64,000 nt of DNA, taken from DATIXJ01 sp963714795. Lineage in GTDB: Bacteria; Bacteroidota; Ignavibacteria; UBA10030; SZUA-254. The number at the start of each line of letters is the position of its first letter. The stretch's first letter is position 1. Positions 55,495-63,514 of this stretch are shown in pieces. Location: the NCBI GenBank assembly GCA_963714795.1, contig CAVQPS010000007.1, positions 159,741 to 223,740 of the forward strand. Reading direction: 5' to 3'. The position numbers were made by a program, and so were the translations under genes. A model generated the notes under the pieces. It saw only the letters and a program-made list of their open reading frames with translations, made no database searches and was not told the DNA's origin.

Positions 55495-57974
55495 CGAAAA
55501 ACAGTCCCGAATTAAATACCATACCACTCCCCAAAGCAGCAGATGACTTAAAGTCTCTGTCCCTGCCGGAGTTGGAAAAAAGATTGGCTTCATCGCCGGA
55601 AGGCCTCACTCAAGCAGAGGCGCAAAAACGGCTGGCCCAATATGGACCGAATGAACTCAGCGAAAAGAAAACGAATCTATTTCTAAAATTCCTCACGTAT
55701 TTTTGGGGACCCATTCCGTGGATGATTGAAGGAGCAGTGATTTTGTCGGGCGTAGTCCAGCATTGGCCGGATTTCTTTATCATCTTTCTTTTGCTAGTTG
55801 CCAATGCCGTAGTCGGATTCTGGGAAGAACGTGAGGCGGGGAATGCCATCGCCGCCTTAAAAGCCAAGCTGGCTATCAACACCCGTGTGAAACGTGACGG
55901 AAAATGGATTACACCCGGCGCTCGTGAGCTGGTGCCCGGTGACGTTATCCGATTGCGCCTCGGCGATATTGTGCCGGCGGATGCGCGTTTGTTAGATGGC
56001 GATCCAGTTGAAGTGGATCAATCTGCGTTAACAGGAGAGTCGTTGCCCGCGGAGCGCAAATCCGGTGAAGCTGTATTTTCCGGTTCGATTATTCGGCAGG
56101 GGGAAATCAGCGCACTGGTCTATGCGACGGGTGTGAGCACCTACTTCGGCAAGACGGCACAACTGGTGCAGGAAGCGCATACCGTCAGCCACTTTCAAAG
56201 GGCAGTTTTGAAAATCGGTAATTACCTGATCATCCTTGCAGTAATCCTCGTGGTGCTGATTATTACTGTTGCAATCTATCGCGGCGACGCAGTCCTTTCT
56301 ACGTTGCAATTTGCTCTGGTGCTAACCGTAGCCGCGATTCCCGTGGCGATGCCGACAGTGCTGTCGGTGACGATGGCGGTCGGTGCGCGTCTGCTCGCTA
56401 AGAAAGAAGCAATCGTGAGCCGGTTGGTAGCCATCGAGGAATTGGCAGGCACGGATGTGTTGTGTTCCGATAAGACCGGAACTCTGACTCAAAATAAGCT
56501 AACGCTTGGTAGTCCGTTTAGCGTGAACAATGTTTCTGCAGAGCAAGTCATCCTCAATGGAGCGTTGGCGTCACGTGCAGAAAACAATGACACCATTGAT
56601 CTGGCCGTTTTGGGTGGCCTAAAAAATAAAGAGGAGTTGCAGGGTTATGAGGTCATCCATTTTCAGCCGTTTGACCCGGTGCATAAACGCACTGAAGCTA
56701 CCGTCAAGGCCAAAGATGGAAAGACATTCAAAGTAACTAAGGGAGCGCCACAGGTAATCTTGGAATTATCCACCAATCCTGAGGAGGTAAAACCCGCAGT
56801 AGAGAGGGCGGTCAACGAATTCGCTGCGCGTGGGTTTCGTTCGTTGGGTGTAGCACGCGCCGAAGGAGATCTGGCATGGCAATTTCTTGGTGTATTACCT
56901 CTGTTCGATCCACCCCGGGAGGATGCTGCTACAACAATCGAGACCGCGAGACAGATGGGTGTGAAGATCAAGATGGTGACGGGTGATGCACTGGCCATCG
57001 CGCAGGAAACGGCTAAGAAATTAGGGATGGGTGCAGATATTCTCGATGCCAGCAGTTTAGGTGACGTAAAGCATCAGGAGACAGAGGCGGTGGCCGAGTC
57101 CATTGAGAAAGCCGACGGTTTTGCGCAGGTATTTCCCGAACACAAATTCCACATTGTGGATGTTCTGCAAAAACGCGGCCACATCGTCGGCATGACTGGC
57201 GACGGTGTGAATGACGCCCCCGCACTGAAAAAAGCTGACTGCGGCATCGCCGTTTCGGGAGCGACAGATGCGGCCCGTGCGGCAGCCGCCATCGTGTTGC
57301 TAACACCAGGTTTGTCCGTTATTATTGACGCAATAAAAGAGAGCCGGAGAATTTTTCAGCGAATGAACAGCTACGCGATCTACCGCATCTCGGAGACGAT
57401 CCGCGTACTTTTGTTTATGACGCTGGCAATCCTCGTCTTTAACTTTTATCCATTGACGGCAGTTATGATCGTGATGTTAGCGTTGCTCAACGACGGCGCA
57501 ATCCTGTCCATTGCTTACGACAACGTTCATTACAAGAACCAGCCGGAGGCTTGGGATATGAGCATGGTGCTGGGAGTTTCTACCGTTCTGGGAGTCATCG
57601 GAGTAGTCTCCGCTTTCGGTCTGTTTTATCTTGGTGAGCGCGTCTTTCATCTGGACCGCGCACACATTCAGACCCTGATGTATTTAAAGCTTTCGGTGGC
57701 TGGTCATCTGACGATTTTTTTGACGCGCACGCGTGGGCCGTTCTGGTCCATACGTCCCGCACGAATTTTATGGTTAGCCGTACTCGGTACGCAAGTTATG
57801 GCAACGCTGATTGCGGTTTATGGAATGTTCATGACACCGCTTGGTTGGGGTTGGGCATCGTTTGTTTGGTGCTATGCCCTTGTCTGGTTTATCTTCAACG
57901 ACCGGGTAAAAATCCTTGCATACAAGATTTCTGATGAGATGCACAACAGGAATGTTTCGGGAGGAACAAAATAA
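55491..57974 (+). CDS. Proton-efflux P-type ATPase (P3A, plasma-membrane H+-ATPase type)
   Basis: An 827-residue P-type pump. The N-terminal cation-ATPase domain is LSLPELEKRLASSPEGLTQ. The TGES motif follows DPVEVDQSALTGESLPAER, the phosphorylated Asp327 is in CSDKTGTLT, and the hinge GDGVNDAPALK is near 570. The sequence agrees with the proton-exporting P3A group of plants, fungi, archaea and some bacteria. It expels protons or sets membrane potential. It overlaps the HEAT gene and, by one base (TAATG), the exonuclease gene. Confidence 0.92.
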   Translation: MTKNSPELNTIPLPKAADDLKSLSLPELEKRLASSPEGLTQAEAQKRLAQYGPNELSEKKTNLFLKFLTYFWGPIPWMIEGAVILSGVVQHWPDFFIIFLLLVANAVVGFWEEREAGNAIAALKAKLAINTRVKRDGKWITPGARELVPGDVIRLRLGDIVPADARLLDGDPVEVDQSALTGESLPAERKSGEAVFSGSIIRQGEISALVYATGVSTYFGKTAQLVQEAHTVSHFQRAVLKIGNYLIILAVILVVLIITVAIYRGDAVLSTLQFALVLTVAAIPVAMPTVLSVTMAVGARLLAKKEAIVSRLVAIEELAGTDVLCSDKTGTLTQNKLTLGSPFSVNNVSAEQVILNGALASRAENNDTIDLAVLGGLKNKEELQGYEVIHFQPFDPVHKRTEATVKAKDGKTFKVTKGAPQVILELSTNPEEVKPAVERAVNEFAARGFRSLGVARAEGDLAWQFLGVLPLFDPPREDAATTIETARQMGVKIKMVTGDALAIAQETAKKLGMGADILDASSLGDVKHQETEAVAESIEKADGFAQVFPEHKFHIVDVLQKRGHIVGMTGDGVNDAPALKKADCGIAVSGATDAARAAAAIVLLTPGLSVIIDAIKESRRIFQRMNSYAIYRISETIRVLLFMTLAILVFNFYPLTAVMIVMLALLNDGAILSIAYDNVHYKNQPEAWDMSMVLGVSTVLGVIGVVSAFGLFYLGERVFHLDRAHIQTLMYLKLSVAGHLTIFLTRTRGPFWSIRPARILWLAVLGTQVMATLIAVYGMFMTPLGWGWASFVWCYALVWFIFNDRVKILAYKISDEMHNRNVSGGTK

Positions 57975-59449
57975 TGACAGATGCAAGAGATAAACAACAT
58001 CGTTCCATTCTGCAAAGAATTGCTCGAAGAGTGATGATGGAAAGAGGGCTTCTTCCGGATTTTTCTGCTCAGGCAATTGGCGAGCTTAACGGAATTCATG
58101 AGGCTGCCACGGCCTTCGAAAAATCGACGCGCGATCTTAGGAATCTTCTCTGGTGCTCCATCGATAACGACGATTCGCGCGACTTAGATCAACTGAGTGT
58201 TGCCGAAGCTCTGCCGGATGGTTGTGTCAGGATTCTTATCGCTATAGCCGATGTGGAGGCTATCGTCAAGAAGTCGTCGGCGCTTGACGACCATGCAAGG
58301 CATAATACTGCAACAGTTTATACTGCTGCACAGATATTTTCGATGTTGCCCGAGAAACTATCAACCGATCTCACTTCTCTCAACTTTGAATCAGAACGGC
58401 TTGCAGTAGTTAGTGAGATGGTTATTGCCGCGGATGGTTCGCTTCAGAACTCCGATATCTATAAAGCCACAGTTCGAAATCGCGCGAAACTTGCTTACAA
58501 TAGCGTTTCCGCATGGTTAGAGGGAACCGGGCCAATGCCGCAGGAAATCGGCTCAGTCGGGGGACTCGATGAAAATCTCCGAATCCAATATCACACTGCG
58601 CAAAAGTTAAAATCCCTACGTCACCAACACGGTGCACTTGATCTCGAAACAATAGAAGCTCGTCCAGTATTTGAGGGAGATGAGATCAAAGACTTAGCAG
58701 TTGAAAAAAGAAATGCTGCTAAAGATATTATCGAAGATTTTATGATTACAGCAAATGGCGTGACGGCGCGATATCTTGCAGATCACAATGTCCCGTCGTT
58801 ACGACGTGTTGTTCGAATCCCAAAGCGATGGGATCGTATCGTCGAGCTTGCTTTGGAACATAAGGTCACACTTCCCAAAGAGCCCAATTCAAAAGCACTC
58901 GACGATTTTTTGCTCTCTGCAAGATCTGCCGATCCTCTTCGCTTTCCCGATCTCTCTCTTAGCGTCATTAAGCTCTTAGGTTCCGGTGAATACGTCGTTC
59001 AAGCTCCCGGGAAAAATTCTGCGGGGCATTTCGGCCTTGCAGTAAAAGATTATGCACACTCGACAGCACCAAATCGGAGGTTTCCCGATCTGATCACACA
59101 AAGGCTTTTGAAGGCAGCGATGACGAACGACCCTATGCCTTATACGATCGATGAATTGGATCTGCTTGCAAGACACTGTACGGAGAAAGAGGATATAGTA
59201 AAAAAGGTTGAGCGGCAGGTTGCAAAATCCGCAGCAGCTATGGTCTTGGAGTCAAAATTAAATCAACAGTTCGATGCAATTGTTACCGGTGCGTCTGCGA
59301 AGGGCACATGGGTTCGTCTCATGCATCCGCCCATCGAAGGAAAACTTGTGAGCGGCTTTGAAGGAGCAGACGTTGGTCACAGAATCCGCGTGCAGTTGGT
59401 GCATGTGGACGTAGAGCTTGGATATATTGATTTCAAAAAAGTCAAATAA
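57974..59449 (+). CDS. RNase II/R-family exoribonuclease (RNB domain)
   Basis: A 491-residue RNB-domain protein that degrades RNA 3' to 5'. The catalytic Asp cluster IDNDDSRDLDQ is at 63-73 (Asp64, Asp66 and Asp70/72 region), and YAHSTAPNRRFPDLITQRLL closes the active site. A short S1-like C-terminus is present. It lacks the full N-terminal cold-shock domains of RNase R and is shorter than it. It is translationally coupled to the proton pump gene, an unusual pairing. Confidence 0.88.
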   Translation: MTDARDKQHRSILQRIARRVMMERGLLPDFSAQAIGELNGIHEAATAFEKSTRDLRNLLWCSIDNDDSRDLDQLSVAEALPDGCVRILIAIADVEAIVKKSSALDDHARHNTATVYTAAQIFSMLPEKLSTDLTSLNFESERLAVVSEMVIAADGSLQNSDIYKATVRNRAKLAYNSVSAWLEGTGPMPQEIGSVGGLDENLRIQYHTAQKLKSLRHQHGALDLETIEARPVFEGDEIKDLAVEKRNAAKDIIEDFMITANGVTARYLADHNVPSLRRVVRIPKRWDRIVELALEHKVTLPKEPNSKALDDFLLSARSADPLRFPDLSLSVIKLLGSGEYVVQAPGKNSAGHFGLAVKDYAHSTAPNRRFPDLITQRLLKAAMTNDPMPYTIDELDLLARHCTEKEDIVKKVERQVAKSAAAMVLESKLNQQFDAIVTGASAKGTWVRLMHPPIEGKLVSGFEGADVGHRIRVQLVHVDVELGYIDFKKVK

Positions 59450-59528
59450 GAAGCAGACTCCATAATCTTATTGGGATTCGATTGAATAACCAAGTAATGT
59501 GAAAAGTTAAGTGGTGAAGAGTTAGAAA

Positions 59529-60422
59529 ATGATTGACCATACACACAATGTTGTTGCCAAACCGAGATTTTTCAAAACGCTCTCCCAAAAACTCGAACGG
59601 CCCATGCTTTTTCTTAGCTTCGTATGGTTTCTTGTCATTGTCGTCGAGTTAGTAAATGGTATGTCTCCATTATTACTGAATTTTGGCACGGTGCTTTGGG
59701 GGTTGTTTGTTTTCTATTTCGGGTTGAGAATAGCAATTGTTCAGCACAGAGTGATTTTTTTGAAGCGCAACTGGCTCTTTATCCTGGCAATTCTTGTTCC
59801 TGTACTACGACTTTTCCCTTTTCTTCAAACACTTCCCTTGGCACGCGCAGTAACCGCAACTTTTGGAATGCAAGTGATTTGGATGTTTGCCTCTGCCGAT
59901 CAAGGATTACGATCGCTTCGTCGGACCATGGGACGCAGGGGAGCGGGCTACGCTCTCATATTCGCTGTCGTCGTGATTTTAGCGGGGGCTGCTGGTATGC
60001 TTCACTTTGAAAATGACTCACCGGATCCACAGGGCATTCACAGCTATCCTAAAGCTCTTTGGTGGGCTGCTATGCAGATCACGAATATCGGGTCCGGGTA
60101 CAGGCCAGTGACGTTTGGCGGGCAGGTGCTCTGTCTCGGCATTTCTATCTTCGCTGTCGCGATATTCGGTTATCTTACTGCGATCTTTGCGGCATTTTTT
60201 ATTGGGCGGGATGCGGAGGATCCGAAATCAGAGATTCCTAACCAGACATCCATTCAACAACTCACTGGCGAGGTAGCTCTACTCAAAAAATCGATTGAAG
60301 ATGTACTGAGGCTCGTTCCCGACGCGTCGTCACGATTAGCTGAACCTCCACATTCGACTGAAGGGCCGAGCCAAATCAAGCAGGGAAAAATCTCAGGGTC
60401 AAAGGGAAAGGATCACGTATGA
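59529..60422 (+). CDS. Voltage-gated-like potassium/ion channel subunit
   Basis: A 297-residue membrane protein with six helices, an S4-like positive helix (LARAVTATFG and RSLRRTMGRRG) and a pore loop at about 172-192. The filter is ITNIGSGY (184-191) instead of TVGYGD. A C-terminal coiled tail (about 243-262) follows. Known bacterial channels with a T-x-x-G-S-x-Y filter exist, so it may pass K+ or mixed cations. It would balance charge for the proton pump upstream. Its stop overlaps the aquaporin start (ATGA). Confidence 0.8.
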   Translation: MIDHTHNVVAKPRFFKTLSQKLERPMLFLSFVWFLVIVVELVNGMSPLLLNFGTVLWGLFVFYFGLRIAIVQHRVIFLKRNWLFILAILVPVLRLFPFLQTLPLARAVTATFGMQVIWMFASADQGLRSLRRTMGRRGAGYALIFAVVVILAGAAGMLHFENDSPDPQGIHSYPKALWWAAMQITNIGSGYRPVTFGGQVLCLGISIFAVAIFGYLTAIFAAFFIGRDAEDPKSEIPNQTSIQQLTGEVALLKKSIEDVLRLVPDASSRLAEPPHSTEGPSQIKQGKISGSKGKDHV

Positions 60423-61225
60423 AATCAAAAGATAGTGTTCAAACAAAATCCAGAGCAAATGATCGCATGCTCAAAATGCAAGCACCTCCGGACTTTTTGG
60501 ACTCCGCGTTGGAATGGCGTCGTATGTTCGCAGAGACCTGGGGTACTTTCCTATTAGTCCTTGTCGCTGCGGGAGGTGGTGTAGTCAGAGACCTAAGTGG
60601 AGGAAGTTTAAGTCTGGCAATGATAGTCATTGCGCCCGGCCTTATGGTAATGGCGATCATTTATTTTATGGGGACGGTGAGTGGAGCCCATCTTAACCCT
60701 GCAGTTACTCTGGCCTTTGCTGTCCGAGGTAACTTCCCGTGGCGGCGTGTTCCTGGATATTTTCTTGCTCAGATTATTGGCGGTATCGCCGCGGCAGTAT
60801 TTCTCCGGATGATGTTCGGAAATGTCGGCTTGCTCGGCGCCACAGTGCCGGGAACTGGCATCGGGGTGGTGAATGCTATGTTGATGGAGGTGGTGCTGAC
60901 AGCGGGTCTTGTGAACACGATCCTTGGCACTGCATCCGGCGCCCGCAATATCGGTACCAACGGTGCCCTTGCAGTGGGTGCATATATCGCCCTTTCCGGA
61001 CTTTGGGCGTCTCCCATCAGCGGGGCCTCGATGAATCCGGTGCGATCTCTTGCACCTGACTTGGTGCGTGGTGATTTCGATACATCATGGATATATGTCG
61101 TGGGGCCGATTCTGGGTGCTCTCTTAGGAGTTTTCTTCGAATGGATTCTTAAAGGAAAGCCCACTCCAGCAGGTGCGATTGCAGCACAGGGGATACTGGA
61201 TGAAGAGAACGAATCAAGAGCGTAA
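60419..61225 (+). CDS. Aquaporin (MIP family)
   Basis: A 268-residue channel with two asparagine boxes: GAHLNPAVT (Asn93) and GASMNPVRS (Asn206), where the second has NPV in place of NPA. An extra N-terminal cytoplasmic segment of about 35 residues precedes the first helix. It would pass water or small solutes. It is the last gene of the pump-channel operon. Confidence 0.9.
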   Translation: MKSKDSVQTKSRANDRMLKMQAPPDFLDSALEWRRMFAETWGTFLLVLVAAGGGVVRDLSGGSLSLAMIVIAPGLMVMAIIYFMGTVSGAHLNPAVTLAFAVRGNFPWRRVPGYFLAQIIGGIAAAVFLRMMFGNVGLLGATVPGTGIGVVNAMLMEVVLTAGLVNTILGTASGARNIGTNGALAVGAYIALSGLWASPISGASMNPVRSLAPDLVRGDFDTSWIYVVGPILGALLGVFFEWILKGKPTPAGAIAAQGILDEENESRA

Positions 61226-61289
61226 AAAATAATACTTCATAGGTGCTATAGGGAAATTGTTGAGATCACACACAGTGATAATATCACAT

Positions 61290-61451
61290 TCGCCAGAAGT
61301 TTCGATCAAGGCTGCGATATTGAATCGCTTCACTGATGTGTTCCGGCCGGATATCTGATGAAGAAGATAAATCAGCAATTGTACGCGCAACTTTCCCCAA
61401 TGGGGTCCTTCGGACAGAATGCGATCATATGCTCTCGCCGAAGTTTATACC
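61290..61451 (-). pseudogene. comM (yifB) 3' remnant, copy 4
   Basis: Matches copy 2 from CGATCAAGGCTGC through AGATAAATCAGCAATTG, then AATGCGATCATATGCTC. A block of about 22 bases at 61394-61416 (CCCCAATGGGG and TCCTTCGGA) interrupts the fragment. It ends about 61451, where sequence of a helix-turn-helix gene begins. It is not translatable. Confidence 0.8.
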
Positions 61452-61684
61452 TCCTATCTAAAAAAATCAAATTTCTTGGTTATGATCCGTTGCAAAGCAA
61501 CGCAACCACCCTTGGTGAGAGGATCAAACAGTACAGAATTCAGAAGGGGGTGAGTCTGAGGAAATTGGCTAAGGAATTCGGCGTTGATCCAAGCACGCTG
61601 ACAAGGTGGGAGAAAGGCGAAGTTAGGCCCCGGGGAAGGATAAAAGAGCGAATAACGATTTTTTTGAAAAATTTGACTAAGTGA
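61452..61684 (+). pseudogene. 3' end of an XRE-type helix-turn-helix gene, copy 2
   Basis: The plus strand encodes KKIKFLGYDPLQSN, then TTLGERIKQYRIQKGVSLRK and FGVDPSTLTRWEKGE to a stop at 61684. IKFLGYDP is the linker that joins the two domains in double-HTH proteins, so here slightly more is kept than at 53505. Most residues agree with copy 1. The upstream joint is with comM remnant sequence. Probably a non-functional tail. Confidence 0.72.
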
Positions 61685-61751
61685 ATGACTGGCAGAAAAT
61701 TGGCAGTTTTAGAACCCCCCAACAGACTTCCGAAGTATCAACTCTGGGCCC

Positions 61752-61780
61752 TTGACAATCTTAAGGAATCTTCATATACT
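61752..61780 (+). promoter_or_regulatory. Sigma-70-type promoter of MarR gene
   Basis: TTGACA (61752-61757), a 17-base spacer and TATACT (61775-61780) are close to the housekeeping consensus. The MarR start is 47 bases downstream, with no gene between. Confidence 0.75.
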
Positions 61781-61783
61781 TAG

Positions 61784-61804
61784 ATAGTTCTAGTTTCGTA
61801 CTAT
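61784..61804. promoter_or_regulatory. Possible MarR operator
   Basis: ATAGT and ACTAT arms (61784-61788 and 61800-61804) frame the predicted transcription start, as expected for an autoregulator. The arms are short, so this is weak. Confidence 0.35.
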
Positions 61805-61826
61805 TCAAAAGCAGTATTATTTTAAT

Positions 61827-62270
61827 ATGAAAGTAAAAAAAGATAATAAAGAGTATTTTGCAGAATCAATGTTTAACTTGTTCAGAGCTATAAAAAACGA
61901 GTCGGATGATTGTGGCAGACTTTGTGGTGGGATTAATGAAAAAGAGTTAATTATTATCATTTATATCGGGCAAAATGAAAATGTAAAAATGAGCGACATT
62001 TCCGAAAATATTGAAGCCCCAATGAGTACCTTAACCAGTATAGTGGATAAATTAGTTGAGAGAAAATATCTTACACGCGACCATTCTGCCGAAGACAGAA
62101 GGGTCATTAATGTTTCTTTAACTTCAAATGGAAAAACAGCTTATAAATCAATTAATACTAAACGAAAAAGGATAGCTGAAAAAATCTTATCGCAACTCAA
62201 CGAAAAAGAACAAACTATTTTCATTAACCATCTGAATTTATTGGCATCTTCAATAGCCACAAAATCGTAA
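61827..62270 (+). CDS. MarR family transcriptional regulator
   Basis: A 147-residue winged-helix regulator with the MarR pattern: MSDISENIEAPMSTLTSIVDKLVERKYLTRDHSAEDRR. It probably represses itself and the dehydrogenase downstream until a ligand binds. The base composition is more AT-rich than its left neighbours, and it lacks a ribosome site, a pattern common in Bacteroidota. This suggests recent entry from such a genome. Confidence 0.85.
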   Translation: MKVKKDNKEYFAESMFNLFRAIKNESDDCGRLCGGINEKELIIIIYIGQNENVKMSDISENIEAPMSTLTSIVDKLVERKYLTRDHSAEDRRVINVSLTSNGKTAYKSINTKRKRIAEKILSQLNEKEQTIFINHLNLLASSIATKS

Positions 62271-62387
62271 TTCAAAAAATTTTGTTTGTTTATTACGAAT
62301 TGCGTAATATTTGAAGTTGGTAATACAAAGTAGTAACGAGTAAAATGAATAAACAATTAGATGAACTAATAATTAAGGAATAAAAAA

Positions 62388-63314
62388 ATGAACGAAAGTA
62401 TATTAATAACCGGAGCAAATATTGGGCTTGGGAAAGAGGTTGCCCGACAGTTAGCCTTAAAAAAAGAAACCAAAAAGGTAATTCTTTTCTGCAGAAATCA
62501 AACGAAAGCCGAGGCAGCAAAAAAAGACCTTGAGCAGAAAACGAGAAGAAAGATTTTTGAAATTATTATTGGAGATGTTTCGGATGCAAATTCTGTAAGA
62601 AAAGCAGTAGAAAAAATAAAGGAACCTATTGATGCAGTAATTTTAAATGCAGGTGGAATGGTTGGGAAAACGGCTGCGAAAATTACGCCTTCGGGCATGA
62701 ATGACCTGGCTGCTACGAATATTTTAGGCCATGTAATTTTAGTTGAAGAATTAATAAAACATGATAAGTTAAGAAAAACGGTACTATCAGTAAGTGCGGA
62801 AGCTGTGCCAGGGGTAAAGGTGCTCGGAATGAAACCAGTTTCAATGAAGACTTCCTCTGAAGATGAGTTTGCTGCTGTTCTTGATGGATCATATTTTGGT
62901 AATAAATTTGATGTAACTCAAGCATACGGATACGTTAAGTATGCAGCAACCATGTGGACGTTATCAATGGCAAGAAAATATCCTGACCTCAAATTTGTTG
63001 TTATGAGTCCCGGGAACACAAAGGGAACTCTGGCACCCAATAATCTTCCCCCGGCAATGAAATTTATGTTGAAGTATTTTATGATGCCTGTGGTATTTCC
63101 ATTGATAGGAGGAATGGTGCATAAGTTGGAAGTAGGTGCAAAACGCTTTGTAGATGGCATTTCGGATGAGCGGTATAAAAGTGGCGTTTTTTATGCAAGT
63201 AAAGAGGGTAAGTTATCAGGGGACGTGGTTGACCAGAGCACTTTTTATACTGATTTGAAAAATACTACATTTCAAGATAACGCTGATAAAGCAATCCACC
63301 GTTTTATAAAATAG
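62388..63314 (+). CDS. Short-chain dehydrogenase/reductase
   Basis: A 308-residue NAD(P)-dependent SDR. The glycine loop is TGANIGLG (7-14), NAG lies near 89, and the catalytic YGYVK supplies Tyr-x3-Lys near 185. After the core, about 60 residues form an extension with a hydrophobic stretch (MLKYFMMPVVFPLIGG). The substrate is unknown. AAGGA lies eight bases before the ATG. It shares the AT-rich composition of the MarR gene and is probably its target. Confidence 0.85.
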   Translation: MNESILITGANIGLGKEVARQLALKKETKKVILFCRNQTKAEAAKKDLEQKTRRKIFEIIIGDVSDANSVRKAVEKIKEPIDAVILNAGGMVGKTAAKITPSGMNDLAATNILGHVILVEELIKHDKLRKTVLSVSAEAVPGVKVLGMKPVSMKTSSEDEFAAVLDGSYFGNKFDVTQAYGYVKYAATMWTLSMARKYPDLKFVVMSPGNTKGTLAPNNLPPAMKFMLKYFMMPVVFPLIGGMVHKLEVGAKRFVDGISDERYKSGVFYASKEGKLSGDVVDQSTFYTDLKNTTFQDNADKAIHRFIK

Positions 63315-63514
63315 GCTTGAAAATGCCTTATGTGATTCCACTCGCTGTCAAATTGTCAATCATTAGGATCGCAGTAGTTACCTTGCTTGACATGATGACC
63401 TCATAGCGATTCTTGTTTAGTCTGTTGTTTTGGGAGCTGTATCCAAATAAATATACTGAATTTTGGCGCGTGCTAAAAAGGTGTGCAGTTCCCATTGCAG
63501 CGGGTCCTACGTCG

